64,000 nucleotides of DNA. Source: Actinomycetospora termitidis. GTDB lineage: Bacteria; Actinomycetota; Actinomycetes; Mycobacteriales; Pseudonocardiaceae. The stretch covers positions 310,001-374,000 of the forward strand of contig NZ_JASVWF010000006.1 of NCBI RefSeq assembly GCF_030286555.1, given 5' to 3'. Made by a program: the position numbers and the translations under genes. Shown in pieces: positions 7,722-16,339 of this stretch. The notes beneath the pieces were generated by a model. That model was not told the DNA's origin and ran no database searches. It saw only the letters and a list, made by a program, of their open reading frames with translations. The number at the start of each line of letters is the position of its first letter. The first letter of the stretch is position 1.

Positions 7722-7846
7722 GACGAGAACCCTGCCCGTGCCCGCCGGTCCTCACCAGGTGCTCGTTCGCCGGTGGGGGACCGCGAGTGCGACGCCCGGC
7801 AGGTTCCGACGTCCCCGAACCTGCGCCACGTCGACCTCGGCGCCGA

Positions 7847-8353
7847 TCACACCCCCGCCACCCGGCGGGACCGCTCCAGGGCGTCCGGCGTGCCCTCCAC
7901 CGCCCGCCGGGCGGCGGCGCCCTCGAGCAGCAGGAACAGGTGCTCCGCCCGGTCGACGTCGCCAGTCAGGCGGACGAGCTCGGCCAGCACCGCCTGCTTG
8001 TGCGCGCGGACCACGACCATCCCCGGGTGGTCGGGCGGGAGCTCGGCGGCCGCGTGCTGGAAGGCGCAGCCCCGGTCGGTCGGGAACTCGGGCACCGCGG
8101 CGTAGCTGTCGAACACCGCACCGACCCCCGGGTCCACCGCCAGGCGCTCCTGCAGGAACGCCCACCACTGCTCGTGCCGGCGCTGCAGGTAGGCGGTGAC
8201 CAGTGCGGCCTTGGAGCCGAAGGAGTCGTACAGCGTCTTCTTCGTGACGCCGGCCGCCGCCGCGATCCCGGCGACCCCGACCGCCGTGATGCCGTGCGCG
8301 TAGAAGAGCTCGGCGGCGTGGTCGAGGACGCGGCGTCCGGCGGGGGTGGTCAC
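7847..8353 (-). CDS. TetR family transcriptional regulator
   Basis: 168 aa. The N-terminal DNA-binding domain is clear: AAELFYAHGITAVGVAGIAA followed by AAGVTKKTLYDSFGSKAALV (recognition helix with KTLYDSFGSK). The C-terminal ligand domain carries FPTDRGCAFQHAAAE, reminiscent of the TetR_C subgroup with a conserved GC motif. GTG start at 8353. It is divergent from the HAD hydrolase gene, and an ACCGACCGGTGGGT-type operator lies between the two starts. Confidence 0.85.
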   Translation of the reverse strand: MTTPAGRRVLDHAAELFYAHGITAVGVAGIAAAAGVTKKTLYDSFGSKAALVTAYLQRRHEQWWAFLQERLAVDPGVGAVFDSYAAVPEFPTDRGCAFQHAAAELPPDHPGMVVVRAHKQAVLAELVRLTGDVDRAEHLFLLLEGAAARRAVEGTPDALERSRRVAGV

Positions 8354-8366
8354 GGCGCTTGACTCT

Positions 8367-8382
8367 ATACCGACCGGTGGGT
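8367..8382. promoter_or_regulatory. Probable TetR operator
   Basis: ATACCGACCGGTGGGT sits 14 nt from the TetR start. It is close to the ATACCGACCGGTCGGTAT palindromes I know as actinobacterial TetR sites; the left half is intact and the right half has one change. A second CCGATCGG palindrome (8401-8408) lies between it and the hydrolase start. Autoregulation and control of the divergent gene are inferred. Confidence 0.5.
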
Positions 8383-8424
8383 CAACCTCACGGAGGTAGG
8401 CCGATCGGTAGGAGACCCGCCAGC

Positions 8425-9117
8425 ATGATCCGCGCCATGACCTTCGACGTCGTCGGCACCCTCATCGACTTCGAGGCCGGAATTCTCGGGTGCGTCCGTG
8501 CGCTCGCCGCCGACGGGCCCACCGACCAGGAGATCCTCGAGGCATTCGCCGCCGCGGAGCACGTCGCGCAGCGCACCACCCCGGAGCTGCCGTTCCCGGC
8601 GATGCTCGACCCCATCGGCCGGCGCCTCGCCGACGAGCTCCACGTCCCTGCCCTCGACGGAGCCCTCCGCCGCTCGATCCCCGACTGGCCCGCCTTCCCC
8701 GACGTCGCCGACACCCTGCGCCGCTGGCGCCCCCACTACCGGCTGGTCGCCCTCACCAACGCCGACCAGGCAGCCGTCGAGGCGTGGGGGCCGGCGCTCG
8801 GCCATCCCTTCGACGACGTCGTGACCGTCGACCAGGTCGGCGTCAACAAGCCGGACCCCCGGATGTTCCGGGTGGCACTCAACCGCCTGGCGGACCACGG
8901 CATCGAGCAGGACGAGGTCCTCCACGTCGCCCAGAGCCAGTACCACGACATCGCGGCCGCCATGGAACTCGGACTCCGCACCTGCTGGGTCGAGCGCCGC
9001 CGGGGCCAGGAAGGCACCGGTGCGACCCCGCCGGCCGCCGTCACCCGTCCCGACCTCCACGTCGGGTCACTCGCCGAGCTGGACGCGCTCCTCGACGACG
9101 GGCGGGCGGCGGGGTAG
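8425..9117 (+). CDS. HAD superfamily hydrolase, 2-haloacid dehalogenase-like
   Basis: 230 aa. HAD motif I is FDVVGTLIDF (about residues 6-15), motif II is ALTNADQAA, motif III Lys is in VNKPDPRMF, and the motif IV region HVAQSQYHDIAAAMELGLRTCW is typical of haloacid dehalogenase type II relatives. The aspartate nucleophile is in motif I. Start chosen at ATG 8425 because TAGGAG lies 9 nt upstream; an in-frame start at 8359 would overlap the operator. The substrate may be a phosphate ester or a haloacid; motif reading alone cannot decide. Confidence 0.8.
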   Translation: MIRAMTFDVVGTLIDFEAGILGCVRALAADGPTDQEILEAFAAAEHVAQRTTPELPFPAMLDPIGRRLADELHVPALDGALRRSIPDWPAFPDVADTLRRWRPHYRLVALTNADQAAVEAWGPALGHPFDDVVTVDQVGVNKPDPRMFRVALNRLADHGIEQDEVLHVAQSQYHDIAAAMELGLRTCWVERRRGQEGTGATPPAAVTRPDLHVGSLAELDALLDDGRAAG

Positions 9118-9411
9118 CGGGATCACGGGCGGCGCGCACTCGTCCCGCCAGGACCGGAGGCACCGCGCGTCCAGGGTGCGGTGCCGGGCCAGCGCCACGA
9201 CCGGCGTCGCCAGCCACCCCACCCCCACGACGACGGCGGCGCCCAGCGCCGCCGTCGCCGCCCCCCGGAGGCACCGCGCACGGCCGTCCCGTCCCCCCGG
9301 CGGGGCGTGCCGTTGCGCGGTACCCACGGTCCCCAGGGGACCCCACGCCCCTTTCGTCACGCTTTCAACGGGCCCGTCACCCCGGGTCACGACCGGCCAC
9401 GTCACGGTCAC
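9067..9411 (-). CDS. Small single-pass membrane protein, hypothetical
   Basis: Up to 114 aa, start uncertain. The core is a hydrophobic segment followed by VGWLATPVVALARHRTLDARC and a charged tail. The 86-aa protein at 34849-35109 has the same arrangement (AWIATPFLAMSRRGTLD), which is the main reason to believe this frame. The 3' end overlaps the tail of the HAD gene by 51 nt. No function can be assigned. It may be a shorter protein beginning near the membrane segment. Confidence 0.4.
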   Translation of the reverse strand: MTVTWPVVTRGDGPVESVTKGAWGPLGTVGTAQRHAPPGGRDGRARCLRGAATAALGAAVVVGVGWLATPVVALARHRTLDARCLRSWRDECAPPVIPLPRRPPVVEERVQLGE

Positions 9412-9661
9412 CCGGTCGAGGAGTGATGGGCTGCTCGCAGACCGTGAAAGTCGAGAACTTTCCGCGAAACCGCGTCATGGAGTCACCGCCGGCCAGTTCC
9501 TCCACCGTGAGCTGACCCGAACGGGGCAGCAAGAGCGTCCGAACGCCGAGACCGCCGTCACAGCGGGTCGCGGGAGGGCCGTTCCACACCGGTTGCTGTC
9601 TGTCGGGGATCAGCGACCAAGCGCACGAGCTTGGTGGATTTCGTCGACGGAGGTGAATGGG
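9412..9661 (+). promoter_or_regulatory. Leader/promoter region of polysaccharide locus B
   Basis: 250 bp with no gene, upstream of an eight-gene operon. GAAAGT (9446-9451) and ACTTTC (9457-9462) form an inverted repeat with a 5-nt spacer, a possible operator. The ribosome site GGAGG is at 9649-9653. I could not identify a convincing -35/-10 pair. Confidence 0.35.
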
Positions 9662-11008
9662 ATGACCCCGCAGTCGCGGCTCCGGGTCACCGTTCTCGGG
9701 TTGAACTACGCCCCGGAACCCACGGGGATCGCCCCGTACACGACCGGCCTCGCCCGGTTCCTGGCCGAGGCCGGACACGACGTGCACGTCGTCACCGGTC
9801 TCCCGCACTACCCGCGGTGGCAGGTCGACGCGGGCTACACCGGTCGGCGCATCGAGGAGCGCGACGGCGACGTCCGCATCACCCGCGTCGCGCACCCGGT
9901 CCCGACCAACCCCACCGGCCCCGGCCGCGTCGCCATGGAGGCCGCCTTCGCCGCCCGTGCGGCCCGCGTGTCCACCCACCGCGGCGAGCGCGCCGACGTC
10001 GTCGTCGCCGTCAGCCCGGCCCTGCTCTCCGTCGCCGCCGCCGCCCGGCTGCGCCGGCCCGGCCGCACCGCGCTCGGCGTGATCCCCCAGGACCTCTACG
10101 GCCACGCGCTGACCGAGACCGCCGTCGGCTCCGGCCGCGTCGCCTCCGCGGCCGCCGACCTCGAGCGCCGCCTGCTCTCCCGCGCCGACGGCGTCGTCGC
10201 GATCCACGAGCGCTTCCGCACCTCGATCGCCGCGATGGGGGTCGACGACGCCCGGATCACGACGATCCGCAACTGGACCCACGTCCCGACGGTCACCCGC
10301 CGGTCGGCCGACATCGCCGCCGTGCGTCGCGAGCTCGGCTGGCGCGACGACGAGATCATCGCGCTGCACGCGGGCAACATGGGGTCCAAGCAGGGGCTGG
10401 AGAACGTCGTCGAGGCCGCCCGCCAGGCCGACCTCGACGGGGTGCCGATCCGCTTCGTCCTCCTCGGCCACGGCGGCCGCCGCGACTTCCTGCAGGCCTA
10501 CTCCCGGGGCATCCGCCGCATCCAGTTCCTGGACCCGCTGCCCACGGACCGCTTCACCGACGCCCTCGCGGCGGCCGACGTCCTCGTGCTCAACGAGAAG
10601 CCCGGCGTCGCCGAGATGTGCGTCCCCAGCAAGCTCACCTCGTACTTCGCCGCCGGCCGGCCCGTCGTCGCGGCGACCAACCCGCTCTCGGCCGCGAGCG
10701 CCGAGATCGCCGTCTCCCGCGCCGGCGTCACTGTCGCGCCCGGCTCGCCGCGGGGCCTCCTCGAGGCCGTCGTCGACCTCCGCCTCGACCCGCCCGAGTC
10801 CGAGGCGATGGGTCTGCGCGGTCAGCTGTTCGCCCATGACGTCCTACACGTCGACGCCGCCCGCGAGGCGTACGTCGCGTGGGTCGAGGGCCTCGCGGCG
10901 GCCCGCCGCCGCCCCGGGCACGCCCCGCTCCCCGAGATCGTCTCCGACACCGGCCTTCCCGACGACGGGTCCTGGCCCGTCCGCGACGCGCGGGTGGAGC
11001 CGGCGTGA
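9662..11008 (+). CDS. WcaI-like GT4 glycosyltransferase (paralogue 1)
   Basis: 448 aa. Starts with VTVLGLNYAPEPTGIAPYTT, the hallmark of WcaI (colanic-acid) glycosyltransferases, followed by HVVTGLPHYPRW. The C-terminal Rossmann domain has LHAGNMGSKQGLENVVEAA and the nucleotide-sugar motif NEKPGVAEMCVPSKLTSYFA (GT4 ExxxxxxxE region). The close paralogue at 44894-46195 has the same blocks. ATG 9662 chosen over the in-frame GTG at 9653 because GGAGG ends at 9653. First gene of locus B; the next gene overlaps by 4 nt. Predicted reaction: transfer of a sugar (fucose or another hexose) from NDP-sugar to the lipid-linked unit. The residue identity is unknown. Confidence 0.85.
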   Translation: MTPQSRLRVTVLGLNYAPEPTGIAPYTTGLARFLAEAGHDVHVVTGLPHYPRWQVDAGYTGRRIEERDGDVRITRVAHPVPTNPTGPGRVAMEAAFAARAARVSTHRGERADVVVAVSPALLSVAAAARLRRPGRTALGVIPQDLYGHALTETAVGSGRVASAAADLERRLLSRADGVVAIHERFRTSIAAMGVDDARITTIRNWTHVPTVTRRSADIAAVRRELGWRDDEIIALHAGNMGSKQGLENVVEAARQADLDGVPIRFVLLGHGGRRDFLQAYSRGIRRIQFLDPLPTDRFTDALAAADVLVLNEKPGVAEMCVPSKLTSYFAAGRPVVAATNPLSAASAEIAVSRAGVTVAPGSPRGLLEAVVDLRLDPPESEAMGLRGQLFAHDVLHVDAAREAYVAWVEGLAAARRRPGHAPLPEIVSDTGLPDDGSWPVRDARVEPA

Positions 11009-12213
11009 CCGGGGGCGAGCGGAGCGACGGGGGCAGGCTGAGGATCGCGCTCGTCCACAGCTACCACCACACCGAGGTCCCGTCCGGCGAGAACGTCGTC
11101 GTCGACGCCCAGGCGCAGGCCCTGCAGGACGCGGGGCACGAGGTCGTCGTCGTCGCCCAGCACAACGACCTCCGCCGCCGCCGGCGCACCTACCCCCTGG
11201 AGGCGGCGGCCACCGTCGCCACCGGGATCGGCCCCGACCCGACGGCGATGCTGCGCCGGATCGCGCCGGACGTCGTCCACGTGCACAACCTGTTCCCGAA
11301 CTTCGGCACCCGCTGGCTCGCCCGGTGGGACGGCCCGCTGGTCGCGACGCTGCACAACTTCCGCCCGATCTGCCCGGCCGGGACGCTGCTGCGCGACGGG
11401 AAGCGCTGCACCGACTGCATCGTGACCCCCCGCTCCGCGGTGACCCACGGCTGCTTCCAGAACTCGCGGGTCGCGACGCTGCCACTGGCCCTCGCCACCC
11501 GCGGCGGGGCGACGCAGCACCCCGTCGTCCGGCGGGCCGACCGGCTGATCACGATCTCGCAGCGCGCCGCCGACGAGTACCTCGCCGCCGGGGTCTCCGC
11601 GGAGAAGCTGACGGTCGTCCCGAACGCCGTCACCGACCTGGCCGACCCGGCCGGACCCGTCGTCGCCGACGGCGAGCGCACCGACCACGTGCACGCGCCG
11701 CGGTGGCTCTTCGTCGGGCGGCTCTCGGCCGAGAAGGGCGTCGACGCCCTGCTCGAGCGTTGGCCCGCGCACCTGCCGATCGACCTGGTCGGTTCCGGGG
11801 AACTGGCCGCCGACCTCGAGGCGCGGTTCGCCGACCGCCCCGAGATCCGCTTCCTCGGCGGGATGGGGAACGAGGAGGTCCGGCGCCTCCTCGGCCGCTA
11901 CACCGGGCTCGTCGTCCCGAGCCAGTGGGCCGAGGCCGGCCCGCCGCTGACCTACGTCGAGGCGCTCGCCTCACGGGTCCCGGTCGTCGCGTTCGCCGGC
12001 AACGGCGCGGCGGACGACGTGGCCCGGCACGGCACCGGGGTCGTCGTCGACCGCCGGCCCGACCCGGCCGATCTCGCCGTCGCCCTCAAGGACGTGCAGC
12101 GCGACCGCACCGCGCTCTCGCGCCGGGCCCGCGCGACCTACGACCAGCACTTCTCCACCCGCGCCTGGGTGCAGGCGCTCACCGAGACCTACCGGGAGAC
12201 GATCCATGGCTGA
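11005..12213 (+). CDS. GT4 family glycosyltransferase
   Basis: 402 aa. The N-terminal domain begins IALVHSYHHTEVPSGENVVV. VHVHNLFPNFGTRWL and TLHNFRPICPAGTLLRDGKRCTDC follow, a pattern seen in GT4 enzymes with the extra Cys pair. The C-terminal domain has WLFVGRLSAEKGVDALL and a donor site around VVPSQWAEAGPPLTYVEALA (E-x7-E). The GTG start overlaps the previous stop (GTGA) and the end overlaps the methyltransferase by 8 nt, so it is embedded in the locus B operon. Likely adds one sugar of the repeat unit. Confidence 0.8.
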   Translation: MTGGERSDGGRLRIALVHSYHHTEVPSGENVVVDAQAQALQDAGHEVVVVAQHNDLRRRRRTYPLEAAATVATGIGPDPTAMLRRIAPDVVHVHNLFPNFGTRWLARWDGPLVATLHNFRPICPAGTLLRDGKRCTDCIVTPRSAVTHGCFQNSRVATLPLALATRGGATQHPVVRRADRLITISQRAADEYLAAGVSAEKLTVVPNAVTDLADPAGPVVADGERTDHVHAPRWLFVGRLSAEKGVDALLERWPAHLPIDLVGSGELAADLEARFADRPEIRFLGGMGNEEVRRLLGRYTGLVVPSQWAEAGPPLTYVEALASRVPVVAFAGNGAADDVARHGTGVVVDRRPDPADLAVALKDVQRDRTALSRRARATYDQHFSTRAWVQALTETYRETIHG

Positions 12214-12949
12214 AGCGGGGGGCGGCACCTACGCCGCGATCCTCACCGACCTGCTCGCCCGCGGCGTCATCGCCGCCGACGACGCGATCCTCGTCCAGTT
12301 CGCCGGGGAGTTCGACGAGAAGACGACCGCCGAGGTCGGGCTCACCAACTGCACCTTCTCCAACCTCGCGCCGGACTCGCCGTCCTCGCGACTGACCAAG
12401 GCGAACGCCGGCGACGCCCACGCCATGCCCTACGACGACGGGTCCTTCGACCACGTCATCGGGCACGCGGGCCTGCACCACTGCAGCCGCCCGCACCAGG
12501 CGCTGCACGAGATGTACCGGATCGCCCGGCGCACCGTGGTCGCCGTCGAGAACCAGGACTCGCCGCTGATGCGCGTCGCCTGCTCGCTCGGCCTGGCCGG
12601 GGTCTACGAGCACGATGCGGTCGCGGACGGCGGCGGCACCACCGGGGGCGTCGACGGCACCGGCACCCCGAACCACGTCTACCGCTGGACCCGCCACGAG
12701 GTCCGCAAGACCCTCGCGAGCTTCGACCCGGGCCACGTCGTGCCGGTCGAGTTCCACTCCCGCTGGCTGATCGGCACCGACCGCGCGCTGACGTCGTCGA
12801 TGCGTTCGGCCATCGGTGGCCGCGAGCGCGTGATCGGCCTGCTCAACCGCGGGCTGAACACCGTGGCCCGCCGTCAGGGCAACATCTTCGGCTTCACGAT
12901 CCGCAAGGACCTCGCGACGGCGCAGCCGTGGATCGAGGTGGCGGCATGA
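12206..12949 (+). CDS. SAM-dependent methyltransferase of locus B
   Basis: 247 aa. AGDAHAMPYDDGSFDHVIGHAGLHH (about residues 69-93) is the motif II/III region of Methyltransf_11 enzymes, and the later GNIFGFTIRKD closes the fold. The canonical glycine-rich motif I is poor in the N-terminal part (ILVQFAGEF at about 26-34), so SAM binding may be atypical; this is the main oddity. It overlaps the glycosyltransferase upstream by 8 nt and the acyltransferase downstream by 4 nt. Probably methylates a sugar or a lipid-linked intermediate. Confidence 0.65.
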   Translation: MAEAGGGTYAAILTDLLARGVIAADDAILVQFAGEFDEKTTAEVGLTNCTFSNLAPDSPSSRLTKANAGDAHAMPYDDGSFDHVIGHAGLHHCSRPHQALHEMYRIARRTVVAVENQDSPLMRVACSLGLAGVYEHDAVADGGGTTGGVDGTGTPNHVYRWTRHEVRKTLASFDPGHVVPVEFHSRWLIGTDRALTSSMRSAIGGRERVIGLLNRGLNTVARRQGNIFGFTIRKDLATAQPWIEVAA

Positions 12950-13626
12950 TCCGCAACCGCACCCTGCGCACCCTCGCCGCCGCGGCCGCCGTCGGGATGC
13001 CCCGCCGGCTGCGCCGCTTCACCCACACCCGGCTGCTCGGCTACGAGCTCGCGCCCACCGCGAGCATCGGGCACTCGTTCGTCGACGTCGACCGCCTCGT
13101 CATGGGCGAGGGCGCGCGCATCGGCCACCTGATCCTGATCCGCGGCTGCGAGCAGGTGACGATGGGCGAGCGGGCCCACATCCTCATGCTGGTCTGGGTC
13201 AACTCGGTCCGCCGCTCCACCGGGTACTTCTCCGGCCTGGAGGCCCGCCGGCCCGAGCTCGTCATGGGCGACCACACCCTGATCACGTCGCTGCACTTCA
13301 TCGACGCCTGCGACCTGGTCGAGCTCGGGAACTTCTCCGCGATCGCCGGATTCGGGTCGATCGTCCAGACCCACGCCGTCGACGTGGAGAACATGCGCCA
13401 GGACTCCAAGCCGATCCGCATCGGCGAGTACGGCATGGTCGCGACCCACTGCCTGCTGCTGCCCGGCGCCGAGGTCCCGGCCCGCTCGATCGTCGCCGCC
13501 GGCTCCACCGTGGCGCGGCCGCTCAAGGAGGGCAGCCACGTGTTCGCCGGCTCGCCCGCCCGCGCGGCGAAGGCGCTGGACCCGGACATGCCGTTCTTCC
13601 ACCGGACGAACTCCGAGATCGCGTGA
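12946..13626 (+). CDS. Hexapeptide-repeat acyltransferase of locus B
   Basis: 226 aa. A left-handed beta-helix spans roughly residues 40-215 (SIGHSFVDVDRLVMGEGARI and following turns). QTHAVDVENM holds the catalytic-type His, and VFAGSPARAAKAL forms the terminal coil. It resembles the acyltransferase at 358-1143 over the last half. ATG 12946 overlaps the methyltransferase stop (ATGA), giving the right start despite an in-frame ATG 18 nt upstream. Expected to O-acylate a sugar in the unit built by the neighbouring glycosyltransferases. Confidence 0.75.
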   Translation: MIRNRTLRTLAAAAAVGMPRRLRRFTHTRLLGYELAPTASIGHSFVDVDRLVMGEGARIGHLILIRGCEQVTMGERAHILMLVWVNSVRRSTGYFSGLEARRPELVMGDHTLITSLHFIDACDLVELGNFSAIAGFGSIVQTHAVDVENMRQDSKPIRIGEYGMVATHCLLLPGAEVPARSIVAAGSTVARPLKEGSHVFAGSPARAAKALDPDMPFFHRTNSEIA

Positions 13627-14897
13627 TGACGTCGGGGGGCATCTCACGCGGTCGGGCGGTGGTCGGGGTCGCCGACCAGCTCGTCAGCTCGGCGAGCAAC
13701 TACCTGACGGCGTTCGTCGCCTCGGCGGTGCTGCTGCCGGGGGAGTTCGGGGCCTTCGTCGCCGCGTACGCGGTGGTGACGGTGCTGTGCGCGGCGGGGC
13801 GCGCCGTGATCGGGGAGCCGCTGCTGGCGCACCTCCCGACGGTGGGCGCGGCGCGGCGCCCATCGCTGGGGTCGTCCGCGCTGACGGGGTCCGCGGTGCT
13901 CGGGCTGGCCGGTCTCGCGGTGTGCGTCGTCGGCGGTCTCGCGTGGGACGGCGCCGTTGGCGACGCGCTGCTGGCACTCGCCCTCTGGGTGCCGGGCGCG
14001 CTCGTCGTCGACGCCGGCCGGCACGTCCTGCTCGCCCGCTCCGACACCGGCCGCGCGCTCGCGGTGGACGTCGTCTGGCTCGTCGCCCAGGGGGTCGTGC
14101 TCCTCGCGGCCTTCCTGACGACGGGTCGGTTCTCCCTCGGCTCGGTCGCGGCGGCCTGGGGGGTGGGCGCGCTGGTGGCCCTCGTCGTCCTGCTGGCGGT
14201 GAGCGCCGAGGCCCGACGGATCGTGGACCCGCGGCCGTGGTTCGCCGAGTCCCGCTACCTCGCGGGCTGGTTCACGCTCACCTCGGTGCTCGGGCAGGCC
14301 CAGGTCTACCTGGTGCTCCTTCTGGCCGGGGCGGTCCTCGTGGCCGACGACGTCGCCGGCCTGCGGGCGGTCCAGCTGCTGGTGTTCCAGCCGCCGGTCA
14401 CCTTCCTCGCCGCGCTGCTCGTGCTCGCGACCCCGGTGATGGCACGCCTCGCCGTCGCCGGGGACCGGGCCGGGCTGCGCCGGGCCCGCCGGACCGCCCT
14501 CGCGGCGACCGCCGTGCTGTCCGCGGTGCTGCTCGCCGCGATCCCGCTGCGGGACGTCCTCATGGGCCTGCTCTTCCCGCAGTACCTCGGCTACACCGGG
14601 CTGGTCGCACCGATCGTGCTCCAGACCGCGCTGGCCGCCTTCGCCGTTCCCTTCCTCGCCCAGGTCCGCGGTGAACGCCGCGGGGGCGCACTCTTCGGGC
14701 TCCAGGTGGTCACGGCCGTCGGGATGCTCGTCGGAGCCGGGGCCGGCCTCGTCGTCGGGGGCGAGGCCGGCTCCGCCGTCACCGGGCTGGCGTGGGGGCT
14801 CACGGCCTCCTCGCTGGTCGCGCTGGCCGCCGCGGTCGTGGCCTGCCGGCCGCGCCGCGCACCCGTCGTCGCCACCCGCGAGGAGGTGCCCGCATGA
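13623..14897 (+). CDS. Wzx/MurJ-like polysaccharide flippase (paralogue 2)
   Basis: 424 aa, about 12 membrane helices. Shares GVADQLVSSASNYLTAFVAS, GEPLLAHLPTV, SRYLAGWFTL and QLLVFQPPVTFLAALL with the flippase at 5669-6916, so the two arose by duplication. The GTG at 13623 overlaps the acyltransferase stop (GTGATGA); an ATG one codon later at 13626 is equally plausible. It precedes the ligase/polymerase gene by an ATGA overlap. Predicted to translocate the lipid-linked repeat unit made by locus B enzymes. Confidence 0.8.
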   Translation: MMTSGGISRGRAVVGVADQLVSSASNYLTAFVASAVLLPGEFGAFVAAYAVVTVLCAAGRAVIGEPLLAHLPTVGAARRPSLGSSALTGSAVLGLAGLAVCVVGGLAWDGAVGDALLALALWVPGALVVDAGRHVLLARSDTGRALAVDVVWLVAQGVVLLAAFLTTGRFSLGSVAAAWGVGALVALVVLLAVSAEARRIVDPRPWFAESRYLAGWFTLTSVLGQAQVYLVLLLAGAVLVADDVAGLRAVQLLVFQPPVTFLAALLVLATPVMARLAVAGDRAGLRRARRTALAATAVLSAVLLAAIPLRDVLMGLLFPQYLGYTGLVAPIVLQTALAAFAVPFLAQVRGERRGGALFGLQVVTAVGMLVGAGAGLVVGGEAGSAVTGLAWGLTASSLVALAAAVVACRPRRAPVVATREEVPA

Positions 14898-16339
14898 GGA
14901 CCGTCCTGACGTCCCTCGGCGCGGTCACCGCCCTCGTGGTCGCGGGGCTGCTCGCGCTCGACGCGGCCCGGCTGGTCACCCTCGACCTGGCGGTCGCCGG
15001 GCTGGCCCTGGCCGTCGGGCTGGTGCTGTTCGTCGTCCTGCGCGGCCCGGGCGACCTCGGCGTCACGCTGCTGGCCCTCGCCGTCGGCACCGCGACCTGG
15101 AACGGGATCTCCCTCGGGCTGCCGCTCGGGCACCTGTTCCTCGCCGTGGCGCTGGTCGTGCTCGCGCTGACCGCGGTGGGTCGTGGACGGCGCCTCCGGG
15201 TGCCGCGCTGGGTGTGGCCGCTGCCGGCCGCGCTGCTCGGCGTCATCGCCTGCTCGATCCTGTTCCCGATCGACCGCGGCTACCTGACCTCGCGGTTCGG
15301 GGTCCCCGTCGACGCCGCGACCGCGGCCGCGATCCCCAGCCCGGGCATCGCGAACCTGCTCAACGGCGTCCGCTGGATCGTCCCGGCCCTGGCACTGCCC
15401 CTGGCCGTGTGCCTGGCCGTGGCCGACCGGGACGCCGTGCGCCGCACCCGGCTCGTCCGCGGCCTCGCGATGGCGTGGGTGCTGGGCGCGGTGGTGAGCG
15501 CCGGGATCGCGGTCACCGACGACCTCGGCCTCACCGCGATCAGCGCGCACTTCATCTCGGTCGACGTCGGCGGCCGGCAGGCGGGCCTCACCGCCCAGCC
15601 GAACCACCTCGCGCTCTCGGCCGGCCTCGCCGCACCGGTCGCGGTGTGGCTCCTGCTCTCCACCCGGGCGCGCGAGCGCCTGCTCTGGGCGGCCGCGACC
15701 GTGACGATCTTCGGGGGACTGTTCGTCTCCGGGTCCCGCGGCGGGCTGGCCATCGGCCTCGGGGCGGCCCTGGTCGCCCTCCTCGTCGAACGGACCGGCC
15801 GCCGCCTGCTGCTCCCGCTCGCGGGCGCCGCGATCGGCGCCGGGACCCTGCTCGTGGCCTTCTTCCCGACGATGCTCGACCGCGTCGGCACGGAGCTGCG
15901 GCTCTCGGGAGCGGAGAGTGCCGCGGAGTCCGACGCCATCCGGTCCCGCATCCACTCCCAGGCCCTCGCGGACATCGCCGAGTCCCCGCTGCGGGGCATC
16001 GGGCTGCACGTGATGGCCGAAGGTCACAACATCTGGCTGCAGCTCGGCGCGTCAGGCGGGGCCCTGTTGTTCGTCGCCTTCCTGGTGACCGCCGTCGGAG
16101 CGCTCGCCGACGGTGTCGCCGCCGCCCGCACGAACACCGGCGCGACGGCGGGCCTCGCCCGGGCGCTCGTCGTCTCGTTCGGGGCCTGGCTGGCCGTCGG
16201 CGTCGTCGAGAACCAGATCGCCGACCTCTACCTCTACGTCCCGCTGGCCCTGCTGGCCGGGCTCGCGGTCACCGCGCGCCCCGCCGCCGGCACCCCCTCG
16301 TCCCCGGCCCTCGTCCGCTCCTCGGGAGAACCGTCATGA
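14894..16339 (+). CDS. O-antigen ligase/polymerase (Wzy_C/WaaL superfamily) membrane protein
   Basis: 481 aa, 10-12 membrane helices. The Wzy_C-type centre is present: GGRQAGLTAQPNHLALSAGL around residues 225-245, FVSGSRGGLAIGLGAAL, and the long periplasmic loop ending in SPLRGIGLHVMAEGHNIWLQ (the H-N of this loop is the conserved feature of WaaL-like proteins). The fold differs from the polymerase at 3460-4989, so the two loci use different polymerase/ligase subfamilies. ATG overlaps both neighbours by 4 nt. Role: joining repeat units or transferring the chain to an acceptor. Confidence 0.75.
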   Translation: MRTVLTSLGAVTALVVAGLLALDAARLVTLDLAVAGLALAVGLVLFVVLRGPGDLGVTLLALAVGTATWNGISLGLPLGHLFLAVALVVLALTAVGRGRRLRVPRWVWPLPAALLGVIACSILFPIDRGYLTSRFGVPVDAATAAAIPSPGIANLLNGVRWIVPALALPLAVCLAVADRDAVRRTRLVRGLAMAWVLGAVVSAGIAVTDDLGLTAISAHFISVDVGGRQAGLTAQPNHLALSAGLAAPVAVWLLLSTRARERLLWAAATVTIFGGLFVSGSRGGLAIGLGAALVALLVERTGRRLLLPLAGAAIGAGTLLVAFFPTMLDRVGTELRLSGAESAAESDAIRSRIHSQALADIAESPLRGIGLHVMAEGHNIWLQLGASGGALLFVAFLVTAVGALADGVAAARTNTGATAGLARALVVSFGAWLAVGVVENQIADLYLYVPLALLAGLAVTARPAAGTPSSPALVRSSGEPS